From the NCBI GenBank assembly GCA_021202575.1, contig JAJQCU010000422.1, forward strand, positions 1 through 6,926: DNA of 6,926 nt, written 5' to 3'. The translations under genes and the position numbers were made by a program. Every line of letters starts with the position of its first letter. Position 1 is the stretch's first letter. This DNA comes from Lachnospiraceae bacterium (GTDB lineage: Bacteria > Bacillota > Clostridia > Lachnospirales > Lachnospiraceae). This document shows positions 1-5,677 of this stretch, in pieces. Below the pieces are notes generated by a model. That model was not told the DNA's origin and did not search any database. It saw only the letters and a list, made by a program, of their open reading frames with translations.

Positions 1-695
1 GTCCGGGGGATATCATTGTGTTTTCCTCCAATCCCATTCCGGGCAACGAGAAGGCGGTGACCAAGGTGGTCAACGAGCTTTTGCAGAAGGGCGCGGAGGT
101 CATCACTCAGGACGCCCATGTCTCCGGCCATGCCTGCCAGGAGGAGCTGAAGCTGATTTATACGCTGGTAAAGCCCAAATATGTGATTCCGGCCCACGGC
201 GAGTACAAGCATCTGGTGGCCCAGAAAAAAATCGCCTTAAATCTGGGTATCCCCAAGGAAAATATTTTCATTTTGCAGTCCGGCGACGTGATCGAGCTGG
301 ATGAAAAGAGCGCCAGGGTCACCGGGAAGGTGGCGGCGGGCGGCATTCTGGTGGACGGCCTTGGCGTGGGCGATGTGGGCAACGTGGTGCTGCGCGACAG
401 GCAGCGTCTAGCGGAGGACGGCATCCTGATTGTGGTGCTGGCGCTGGACAGCGACAACCTGACAGTGGTGTCAGGACCGGATATCGTATCCAGAGGCTTT
501 GTGTACGTGAGAGAATCTGAATCGCTGATCGATGAGGCCTGCGCCATTGTGGATGTGTCAGTCAGTAAATGTCTGGAAAAGGGCATTACCGACTGGGGCA
601 GGCTGAAGGGCAGCATCCGGGATGATCTGAGTGATTTCATCTGGGATAAGACCAACCGCAGGCCCATGATACTGCCGATCATTATGGAGGTGTGA
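1..695 (+). CDS. rnj: Ribonuclease J, C-terminal part (5' end outside window)
   Basis: RNase J is a cytoplasmic metallo-beta-lactamase/beta-CASP nuclease with 5'-3' exonuclease and endonuclease activity in mRNA decay and rRNA maturation. About 230 residues are visible, against a usual length near 555-560, so the N-terminal catalytic half lies upstream. The frame is open from base 3 and reads PGDIIVFSSNPIPGNEKAV, the conserved start of the last beta-CASP segment. HVSGHA (nt 117-134) and IPAHGE (around nt 186-203) are the conserved histidine motifs that complete the active site. The rest is the C-terminal domain of bacterial RNase J, which contributes to dimerisation, ending in PMILPIIMEV. The GTG at 18 is an internal valine, not a start. 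The ylbF-family gene follows after 133 bp. The family call is secure; whether this is the J1 or J2 paralogue cannot be told. Confidence 0.95.
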   Translation, partial: PGDIIVFSSNPIPGNEKAVTKVVNELLQKGAEVITQDAHVSGHACQEELKLIYTLVKPKYVIPAHGEYKHLVAQKKIALNLGIPKENIFILQSGDVIELDEKSARVTGKVAAGGILVDGLGVGDVGNVVLRDRQRLAEDGILIVVLALDSDNLTVVSGPDIVSRGFVYVRESESLIDEACAIVDVSVSKCLEKGITDWGRLKGSIRDDLSDFIWDKTNRRPMILPIIMEV

Positions 696-828
696 AAATC
701 AAGGAGTTCTGTCGGGCGGATTTCGAATGACGGCGCCGAATTCCGGGGACAGATCAGAAATTTCACACTGTTACGGCATCCATTCAGGGGAATTTTACAT
801 CAGATTTACAGTATACAGGAGACAACCC

Positions 829-1158
829 ATGGAAACCGAAGTTTTAAAGGAAACGGACGTGTTGATTCACAGAATTGTCTCGTCCGGCATCTATAAGGAA
901 TACAGAGAGAGCCTGGAAAAGGTGGCACAGTATCCGGAGTTAAAAGAGCGGCTGGACCGGTTCCGCACGAGAAACTATGAGGTGCAGGTCAATATGGAGG
1001 ACGGAAGCTCCTTTGACAGCCTGGAGGATCTGGAGAGGGAGAAGCGGGAGCTGACGCAGAACCCGCTTCTGGCTGAGGTCCTGGCGGCGGAGCTGGCGCT
1101 TTGCCGCATGATGCAGGAGGTTATGGACCGCCTGGTGGTGAGCCTGGATTTTGAATAA
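829..1158 (+). CDS. YlbF/YmcA family protein (possible RNase Y regulator)
   Basis: The 109-residue protein is almost entirely predicted helical and rich in Glu, Lys and Arg. It fits the YlbF/YmcA (Com_YlbF, PF06133) family in size and pattern: an N-terminal helix (ETDVLIHRIVSSGIYKEYRE), a central helix (LKERLDRFRTRNYEVQ) and a C-terminal helical pair (NPLLAEVLAAELALCRMMQEV). In B. subtilis YlbF, YmcA and YaaT form the Ric/Y complex, which directs RNase Y processing of selected operon mRNAs. That role here is inferred from the family and from the RNase J gene upstream. The ATG at 829 is chosen because AGGAGA ends six bases upstream (817-822). The frame is open back to 727, but that extension has no ribosome site and does not resemble the family. 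There is no membrane segment or signal peptide. Only one YlbF-type gene is visible, so its paralogue assignment is open. Confidence 0.8.
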   Translation: METEVLKETDVLIHRIVSSGIYKEYRESLEKVAQYPELKERLDRFRTRNYEVQVNMEDGSSFDSLEDLEREKRELTQNPLLAEVLAAELALCRMMQEVMDRLVVSLDFE

Positions 1159-1163
1159 TCAGG

Positions 1164-1284
1164 GTTGCTGTTCGCGGCTGCATGTAAGAAATCTCCCCAG
1201 GCACGTCAAGAGGGCTGGATTGCGCAGGTGGATGCGGCGGGTTCTAATAAGAAGTACAGCAGAGCGGCTGCGAATAGAAGCAAC
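1164..1284 (+). other. Long-range mRNA stem abutting the ribosome site of the MltG-like gene
   Basis: Bases 1171-1181 (TTCGCGGCTGC) can pair with 1264-1274 (GCGGCTGCGAA) over 11 bp with two G-U pairs. Outside this, GTTGCT (1164-1169) pairs with AGCAAC (1279-1284) over 6 bp, with a small internal loop (G1170 against 1275-1278). The right arm ends at the base before the GAGGAG Shine-Dalgarno (1285-1290). The enclosed ~80 bases have only weak internal pairings. Some of the match reflects the quasi-palindromic word GCGGCTGC, which occurs in both arms. A leader structure that controls access to the downstream ribosome site is inference; no known riboswitch class was recognised. Confidence 0.3.
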
Positions 1285-1297
1285 GAGGAGAAAGAGC

Positions 1298-1675
1298 ATG
1301 GAAGATGTAAAAGAGGTAATCCTGTCGGTTCTGCGCACGGCTGTAAAGGCCATGCTGGCTGTCCTGGTGGTGGTGGTTATTTACCGGGGCGCCCTGATCG
1401 GCTATGAGGTGGGATACCGGGTGTTTTCCGAGCAGCCGGTGAGCACCGGGGAGGGGACGGACATTACAGTGACCATCTCAGAGGGCATGGACAGCGGCGA
1501 GATCGCCGATTTGCTGGAGGAAGAGGGTGTTATTCGCTCCGCGTTGATTTTCAAGTTACAGAACAGGCTTTCCAGCTACAAAAAAACCATGAAAGCCGGG
1601 ACCTATACCCTGAACACTTCCATGACCAACGATGAAATCATGGAAGCTCTCTCGGAGGGCTCCGATGGAGAATAG
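1298..1675 (+). CDS. Short membrane-anchored MltG/YceG-like protein lacking the catalytic domain
   Basis: The 125-residue protein has a short N-terminal region, one transmembrane helix (about residues 12-30, including AMLAVLVVVVIYRGALIGY) and an outside domain. That domain matches the first, LysM-like part of MltG/YceG: ITVTISEGMDSGEIADLL, EEGVIRSALIFKLQNR and MKAGTYTLNTSMTNDEIMEAL. MltG is the endolytic murein transglycosylase that cuts nascent glycan strands. Full-length members are about 340 residues or more and carry a catalytic glutamate in the C-terminal domain, which is absent here. The methyltransferase gene begins 3 bp after the stop, so there is no room for a frameshifted remainder. 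The start is set by GAGGAG at 1285-1290, seven bases before the ATG; the in-frame open stretch upstream (from 1151) is not supported. The position before the trmR-like gene matches yrrL (mltG) in B. subtilis. It may bind peptidoglycan or modulate a synthase rather than cleave; that is inference. Confidence 0.75.
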   Translation: MEDVKEVILSVLRTAVKAMLAVLVVVVIYRGALIGYEVGYRVFSEQPVSTGEGTDITVTISEGMDSGEIADLLEEEGVIRSALIFKLQNRLSSYKKTMKAGTYTLNTSMTNDEIMEALSEGSDGE

Positions 1676-1678
1676 TAA

Positions 1679-2326
1679 ATGATGATGGATGAGAGAATGA
1701 TTGCCTTTATTCAGTCTATGGATAAGGGCAATAGTCTTTTTCTGACGGAATTGGAGCAGGAGGCCCTGCAGGAAGGCGTCCCCATTATCCGACCCGATGT
1801 GCAGAGCCTGCTGCGTTTTCTGCTGGCGCTCACGAAACCCCGCAATATCCTGGAGGTGGGAACGGCTGTCGGCTTTTCGGCGATTCTGATAGCGGAGAAT
1901 ACCGCGGCTGACTGCCGGATTACCACCATAGAAAAGTATGAGAAGCGCATTCCCCAGGCCAGAAAGAACTTCGCGGCCAGCGGCTATGAGGACAGAATCA
2001 CATTTCTGGAGGGGGACGCGGCGGACATCCTGCCCGGTCTGGATGAGGGCTGCGACCTGATTTTCATGGACGCGGCCAAGGGACAGTATCCTCATTTCCT
2101 GCTCCAGGTGAAGCGTCTGCTTGCGGAGGGAGGGCTGTTGATTTCTGACAATGTGTTTCAGGAGGGGGAAATTCTGGAATCCAGATTTGCCGTAGAGCGG
2201 CGCAACCGGACCATTCACAGCAGAATGCGGGAGTATTTGTTTTCCCTGACCCATGATGAGGAGCTGGAGACAGTGATTTTGCCTGTGGGGGATGGCGTGA
2301 CGCTGAGCGTGAAGCGTGAGCATTAA
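1679..2326 (+). CDS. trmR: SAM-dependent O-methyltransferase, TrmR (YrrM)-like
   Basis: The 215-residue protein belongs to the family 3 O-methyltransferases (PF01596, catechol O-methyltransferase-like). Visible motifs are the SAM loop LEVGTAVGFSAIL (58-70), the adenosine-binding acidic segment ITTIEKYEKR (81-90), DLIFMDAAKGQYPHF (126-140) with the metal-ligand Asp131, ISDNVF (155-160) with Asp157/Asn158, and the closing GDGVTLS (204-210). B. subtilis TrmR (YrrM) methylates 5-hydroxyuridine at tRNA position 34 to 5-methoxyuridine. The U32 gene next door would supply the hydroxylated substrate, which makes the TrmR role more likely than small-molecule methylation. Three ATG codons run in tandem (1679, 1682, 1685). 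GGAG at 1667-1670 lies eight bases before the first, inside the end of the previous gene. The double stop TAGTAA leaves only three bases between the genes, so the two are very likely cotranscribed and translationally coupled. Confidence 0.85.
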   Translation: MMMDERMIAFIQSMDKGNSLFLTELEQEALQEGVPIIRPDVQSLLRFLLALTKPRNILEVGTAVGFSAILIAENTAADCRITTIEKYEKRIPQARKNFAASGYEDRITFLEGDAADILPGLDEGCDLIFMDAAKGQYPHFLLQVKRLLAEGGLLISDNVFQEGEILESRFAVERRNRTIHSRMREYLFSLTHDEELETVILPVGDGVTLSVKREH

Positions 2327-2530
2327 AGGTATATGGATGGGAGAATGTATGCCATAAAGCGAGGTTGCGACGTGGGGCAGATGAGGTCAGAAGGGCGCTG
2401 ATTCGCAAAAGAAGCTTTGATGGATATGATGGACTGACAGGAACATGAAATTGGAAAAGGAAGCTATAACAGGGAAGACATGAAAACCGGAGAGACTGAA
2501 GTGTTATCAGAGAGAATAAGAAGCAGGAAA

Positions 2531-3763
2531 ATGGACAGGAAGAAAAAGCCGGAGCTGCTCTCGCCCGCAGGTGATCTGGAAACCCTGAAGACGGCGGTCA
2601 TCTACGGCGCGGACGCGGTCTATATCGGCGGCGACGCCTTCGGCCTGCGCGCCAAAGCCCATAATTTTTCCGCGGAGGAGATGAGGCGGGGAATTGACTT
2701 CGCCCATGAGCGCGGCGTGAAGGTTTACGTGACAGCCAACATCCTGGCGCATAATAAGGATCTGGAGGCAGCGGAGGCCTATTTTCGGGAACTGAAAGAA
2801 ATAAAACCGGATGCGCTGATTATTTCCGATCCGGGGATGTTTACAATAGCGAAAAAGGTTTGTCCGGAAATTGAGATTCATATTTCCACCCAGGCCAACA
2901 ATACCAACTATCAGACATATCTTTTCTGGCACAATCTGGGTGCGAAGCGGGCAGTCTGCGCCAGGGAGCTGTCCCTGGAAGAAATTGGGGAAATCCGGAC
3001 TTATATTCCAAAGGAGATGGAGATCGAAGCTTTCGTTCATGGCGCCATGTGCGTTTCCTACTCCGGCCGCTGCCTTCTGTCCGCCTTTCTGACAGGCAGG
3101 GACGCCAACCAGGGGGAGTGTACCCATCCCTGCCGCTGGAATTATGCCCTGATGGAGGAAAAGCGTCCCGGGGAATATTTTCCCGTGGAGGAAAATGAGC
3201 GCGGCACTTATATTTTTAACTCTAAGGATTTATGTATGATCGGGCATATCCCTGAATTGTGTGAGGCGGGTATTGATTCCTTTAAAATCGAGGGCCGCAT
3301 GAAGACAGCCCTGTACGTGGCGACGGTGACCAGGGCGTACCGCCGGGCGCTGGATGATTATTTTACCGATCCGGCGCTGTATGAAAAAAACAGGGACTGG
3401 TATCAGGCGGAGGTGGAGAAGTGTACCCACCGCTTGTACGCCACAGGCTTTTTTTTCGGGAAGCCCTCCGCGGAAACCCAGATTTACGAAAGCAGTACCT
3501 ATGTGAATAACACCGTTTATCTGGGCACCGTTTTGGAAATCCGAAACGGCCTGGCCCGCATCACGCAGAAAAATAAATTCTGCACGGGGGATGAAATTGA
3601 AGTGATCAAACCGGATGGAAGAAACATTCCCGTGAAGGTGGACGCCATGTATGATGAGGCCGCAAAACCGGTGGAAAGCTGCCCCCACTCCCGCCAGACC
3701 ATCTGGCTGCAGCTGTCTCAGGAGGCGGAGCGGTATGATATTCTGAGGACGCACAGGCAGTAA
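2531..3763 (+). CDS. trhP: U32 peptidase-family tRNA uridine hydroxylase, TrhP (YegQ/YrrO)-like
   Basis: Read from 2531 the protein has 410 residues, starts with the hallmark KPELLSPAGDLETLK, and resembles E. coli YegQ (TrhP) throughout. It contains the U32 signature from Glu166 to Ser184 (EAFVHGAMC, then GRCLLS), DANQGECTHPCRW (191-203), GTYIFNSKDL (225-234) and SFKIEGRMK (250-258). Cys174, Cys181, Cys197 and Cys235 have spacing close to the four [4Fe-4S] ligands of the U32 protein UbiU, so a cluster is likely; Cys201 is an extra nearby cysteine. TrhP forms 5-hydroxyuridine at tRNA position 34 and depends on prephenate and Fe-S biogenesis. The frame opens earlier, at ATG 2480. The extra 17 codons use TTA, TCA, ATA, AGA and AGG unlike the body of the gene, and homologues begin near 2531. 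Neither start has an ideal ribosome site (AGGA at 2525-2528 is too close; AGGGA at 2471-2475 is four bases before 2480). It is 204 bp after the trmR-like gene. The related 23S rRNA hydroxylase RlhA is a less likely alternative. Confidence 0.88.
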   Translation: MDRKKKPELLSPAGDLETLKTAVIYGADAVYIGGDAFGLRAKAHNFSAEEMRRGIDFAHERGVKVYVTANILAHNKDLEAAEAYFRELKEIKPDALIISDPGMFTIAKKVCPEIEIHISTQANNTNYQTYLFWHNLGAKRAVCARELSLEEIGEIRTYIPKEMEIEAFVHGAMCVSYSGRCLLSAFLTGRDANQGECTHPCRWNYALMEEKRPGEYFPVEENERGTYIFNSKDLCMIGHIPELCEAGIDSFKIEGRMKTALYVATVTRAYRRALDDYFTDPALYEKNRDWYQAEVEKCTHRLYATGFFFGKPSAETQIYESSTYVNNTVYLGTVLEIRNGLARITQKNKFCTGDEIEVIKPDGRNIPVKVDAMYDEAAKPVESCPHSRQTIWLQLSQEAERYDILRTHRQ

Positions 3764-3913
3764 GAAAGCTTGCAGTCCGAGAGCTTTATATGGCTTGGTC
3801 AGTGATTTACTACGGCGAGGCTTTCAGAGGCTGTGATTCGCGTATTAGCCAGTGCAAGATGGGCATATTATTTCGCGATAGTTCCTTAGAGGATTGCGGC
3901 CTTTTGAAGCTGG

Positions 3914-4684
3914 TCATTGCCGGATTGCGACTGCTGCATAGACATGTCCGTTCAAATCTGTAAACGCCACATAGTACCAGTCGTCCTGCAGGCAGGTTTT
4001 TGGATATAATACCTCCCCCAGGATGGCCTGCTTTTTATACTCGACCCGAAGCTCCCTGACGAAAAACGGCTGCTCGCCGCGGGCTTCCGTCTCCGCTTCC
4101 GTTACTGTATCCGGAGCGCTGGCAGACCGCATATTTTCTTCCATAATGTTCACTGCGATATCCACATACTGGGCATTATTTACATGATGATTGGTGTCAA
4201 TAAACTCCTGAATTACAGGGACAGGTGTCCTTGCCGCCATATTTTCAGGCAGCTTAATTTTCCGGGGCGCGTAATCCATGGGAATTCTCTCTCCGAGGAC
4301 ATAAGCGGATTTTTCCGTTTCGTCCGGCTGGGCCGGTCTTCCGGTGTCCGTATTGACGTATACCCATGGGGAGTTCGCGCGGACAATGCAAATCCCGTTC
4401 TCATCGGATACGCTGACGTTCCGCCATCCAAGACAGCCCGAAAATTCATACGGGATCGTCTCCACAGTTATTTTTTCAAACATCCGGGGACAGCGGTCTA
4501 TGATAACCTGCCACCCGGATAAAAGCCACAGGCGGTGACGTTTTTTTAGATAATCCGGGCCGACGCCCAGAGATTCTGACTGAAACAGACAGCAGTCCTG
4601 CAAATAATTCATCAGACTTCTCAGACTTAAATTTCCCGTCTCATCTGTTTCGCTGTATCGTACCCGGCTCGTAAATGAATACAT
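3914..4684 (-). CDS. Acyl-ACP thioesterase (FatA/FatB-like, PF01643)
   Basis: The 256-residue protein has two hotdog domains and would release free fatty acids from acyl-ACP in the cytoplasm. The N-terminal hotdog opens with SRVRYSETDETGNLSLRSLM (6-25) and includes SESLGVG (36-42) and WLLSGWQV (53-60). The linker has WRNVSVSD and SPWVYVNTDTGRP. The second hotdog carries DTNHHVNNAQYVD (163-175), the conserved thioesterase motif, where Asn165 and His167 are the likely catalytic residues, and ELRVEYKKQA (211-220). The start at 4684 is supported by AAGGAGA (complement of 4694-4700) nine bases upstream. The frame is open to 4825, but that extension covers A/T-rich intergenic sequence and does not look like the family. 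Residues about 185-207 (rich in Ala, Thr and Glu) look like an inserted acidic loop. The gene is transcribed toward the trhP-like gene. Its physiological acyl substrate cannot be read from sequence. Confidence 0.9.
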   Translation of the reverse strand: MYSFTSRVRYSETDETGNLSLRSLMNYLQDCCLFQSESLGVGPDYLKKRHRLWLLSGWQVIIDRCPRMFEKITVETIPYEFSGCLGWRNVSVSDENGICIVRANSPWVYVNTDTGRPAQPDETEKSAYVLGERIPMDYAPRKIKLPENMAARTPVPVIQEFIDTNHHVNNAQYVDIAVNIMEENMRSASAPDTVTEAETEARGEQPFFVRELRVEYKKQAILGEVLYPKTCLQDDWYYVAFTDLNGHVYAAVAIRQ

Positions 4685-4796
4685 TCTGCAACATCTCCTT
4701 CCCATAAAACAACAGCTCTTCAACAAACCGACAAAGCCGTTTGGCAGCGTTTTTAAGACATTCTCCCACAACAGAAAAAAATTTATTACAAAGAAG

Positions 4797-4825
4797 ATCT
4801 TAGTTCGGTTTTCCCGAAGATACAA
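4797..4825 (-). promoter_or_regulatory. Possible weak promoter for the thioesterase gene
   Basis: On the - strand TTGTAT (complement of 4820-4825) and TAAGAT (complement of 4797-4802) are 17 bases apart. They match the -35 and -10 consensus at 3/6 and 4/6 positions. Transcription would start roughly 105 bases before the thioesterase ATG. Other A/T-rich hexamers in the region could serve as well, so this is a tentative call. Confidence 0.22.
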
Positions 4826-4982
4826 GGTACATTTTCCCGGTTTTGTCCCAAAATGGGGATATTTTTTATATATCCCAAAAAACTTTCGGCTTTAAGAAAC
4901 AAAAAACCCGCCAATATATTTTACAGGCTGGGGTTTGTGGAAATATGCGGTACGGGGATTTTACGAATAAAACAGCTTTATG

Positions 4983-4999
4983 AAAATGGTGACCATTTT
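4983..4999. promoter_or_regulatory. Perfect 8-1-8 inverted repeat just upstream of the gpx -35 box
   Basis: AAAATGGT and ACCATTTT are exact reverse complements separated by one G, giving a 17-bp palindrome. It ends four bases before the TTGACA box. Size and placement fit a dimeric regulator site, but no second copy was found in the window. Its sequence is unlike the OhrR operator, so a different regulator would be implied. It also lies within the decayed coding remnant. Confidence 0.4.
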
Positions 5000-5003
5000 T
5001 CCG

Positions 5004-5032
5004 TTGACACGCGCACTTTCATTGTGTATAAT
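5004..5032 (+). promoter_or_regulatory. Consensus sigma-A promoter of gpx-ohrR
   Basis: TTGACA (5004-5009) and TATAAT (5027-5032) both match the vegetative consensus perfectly and are separated by exactly 17 bp. The expected transcription start is near 5039, giving a leader of about 47 bases before the gpx ATG. A promoter this strong would normally need repression, which fits the OhrR-like operator over its -10 box. Confidence 0.9.
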
Positions 5033-5041
5033 TAAATTGCG
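5027..5041. promoter_or_regulatory. Candidate OhrR operator overlapping the gpx -10 box
   Basis: The sequence TATAATTAAATTGCG matches the B. subtilis ohrA operator half-site pair TACAATTAAATTGTA at 12 of 15 positions. The left half has one difference (C to T, which completes the -10 box) and the right half two. The core AATTAAATT is a perfect dyad about A5034. OhrR bound here would cover the -10 and the start site. The reference operator is recalled, not searched, and A/T-rich promoter sequence raises the chance of coincidence. Confidence 0.5.
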
Positions 5042-5085
5042 TAAAATCAAATGGACGCCCACTATAAACCGAAAGGATGATTGTT

Positions 5086-5559
5086 ATGAGTATTTATGAT
5101 TACAAAGTGAAAGATGGAAACGGGAAGGATGTTGCGTTATCAGATTACAAAGGAAAGGTTCTCCTGATTGTTAACACTGCAACCGGCTGTGGCTTTACTC
5201 CTCAATATGAAGGACTGCAGGATTTGTATGAAAAATATGCGGACAAGGGCTTTGAGATTCTTGATTTCCCGTGCAACCAGTTTGCGGGGCAGGCGCCTGG
5301 TACGGACGAGGAAATCGCCAGCTTCTGCACTGGCAGATATGGAGTTACGTTTCAGCAGTTTCACAAAATATGCGTAAACGGCGCGGACACAGATCCGCTC
5401 TATACGTTTCTTAAATCGCAGGCTGGCGGCATAGCGGGCGGCAATATCAAGTGGAACTTTACAAAGTTCCTGGTGGACAGGGACGGAAACGTTGTTGCCC
5501 GTTATGCTCCCACGAAAACGCCAAAGGCTCTTGAGAGCGAAATCGTAAAACTGTTATAA
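5086..5559 (+). CDS. gpx: Thiol (Cys) glutathione peroxidase family protein
   Basis: The 157-residue protein is a non-selenium GPx that would reduce hydrogen and organic peroxides in the cytoplasm. Family motifs are KVLLIVNTATGCGFTPQYEG with peroxidatic Cys35, FPCNQFAGQAPG (61-72) with Gln69, and IKWNFTKFLVD (121-131) with Trp123 and Asn124, completing the Cys-Gln-Trp-Asn tetrad. Cys81 in ASFCTGRYG aligns with the resolving cysteine of yeast Gpx3, so thioredoxin is the likely reductant despite the name. Residue 60 is Asp where most members have Gly (LDFPCN), and 70 is Ala where Glu is usual (GQAPG). The start at 5086 has AAAGGA (5072-5077) eight bases upstream; the ATG at 5077 overlaps that site and is rejected. 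The gene follows a consensus promoter with an OhrR-like operator and precedes ohrR by 114 bp. Length is typical and the gene looks intact. Confidence 0.95.
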   Translation: MSIYDYKVKDGNGKDVALSDYKGKVLLIVNTATGCGFTPQYEGLQDLYEKYADKGFEILDFPCNQFAGQAPGTDEEIASFCTGRYGVTFQQFHKICVNGADTDPLYTFLKSQAGGIAGGNIKWNFTKFLVDRDGNVVARYAPTKTPKALESEIVKLL

Positions 5560-5656
5560 GAAGAAATGGACAGGAAATAGAAATTGGAGTATCATTACAA
5601 AGTACAAAATACCTGTTCTACCGATATTATGAAGCCCGGCGAAGGAACACTTAACC

Positions 5657-5677
5657 GGAGGAACTAAAATGTTATGA
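5657..5677 (+). promoter_or_regulatory. ohrR ribosome site with an overlapping two-codon ORF
   Basis: GGAGGA (5657-5662) lies six bases before an ATG at 5669, which opens the minimal frame ATG-TTA-TGA (5669-5677). The stop overlaps the real ohrR start (ATGA, 5674-5677), which is 11 bases from the ribosome site and therefore less well placed. Ribosomes may initiate at the first ATG and terminate on top of the ohrR start, so ohrR translation could depend partly on reinitiation. The coding frame from 5674 matches OhrR from its first residues, which settles that start. Confidence 0.5.

Larger units (their letters stand above)
4883..5035 (+). pseudogene. 3' remnant of an ATP-binding (HATPase_c_4 / divergent AAA-4) regulator gene
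   Basis: This frame encodes about 50 residues that look like the end of the 'ATP-binding protein / divergent AAA-4' family (AlbA_2 plus HATPase_c_4, PF13749). Key segments are LRNKKPANIFYRLGFVE, CGTGILRIKQLYEN and a final VDTRTFIVYN. Intact relatives read approximately 'RNp.lA.iFyRLgliE.yGTGI.RI...Y' and end with 'F.v..LPN'. Full proteins are about 400-500 residues, so this is only the C-terminal tip. The frame stays open back to about 4781 but shows no recognisable homology there, and the only upstream ATG (4853) has no ribosome site. It is best read as a relic of an accessory gene that once lay between the thioesterase and gpx. The recognition is from memory of the family pattern. Confidence 0.55.

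Noticed and set aside
158..766. Open frame of 202 codons on the - strand opposite RNase J
   Set aside because: The sequence is low-complexity Ser/Arg/Thr-rich and complementary to a conserved coding region, with no family resemblance.
1556..2323. Long open frame on the - strand (255 codons) opposite the methyltransferase gene
   Set aside because: It is antisense to a clearly conserved gene, shows no recognisable domain and has no convincing ribosome site; it is a shadow of codon bias.
2327..2530. Possible small gene or leader peptide between the trmR-like and trhP-like genes
   Set aside because: Several ATG codons open only very short frames and no structured element stands out.
3764..3913. 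Search for a bidirectional terminator between the convergent genes
   Set aside because: Only a 6-bp AAAGCT/AGCTTT pairing (3765-3770 with 3782-3787) with an 11-base loop and no U-tract was found; too weak to call. Nothing else was seen in this gap.
4685..4825. N-terminal extension of the thioesterase with a hydrophobic stretch, as if a signal peptide
   Set aside because: AAGGAGA precedes the start at 4684 and the family alignment begins there; the upstream reading comes from A/T-rich intergenic DNA.
5590..5625. Possible second OhrR site or separate ohrR promoter (TACAAAGTACAAAATAC region)
   Set aside because: It lacks the AATT-AATT dyad and no -35/-10 pair has acceptable spacing.
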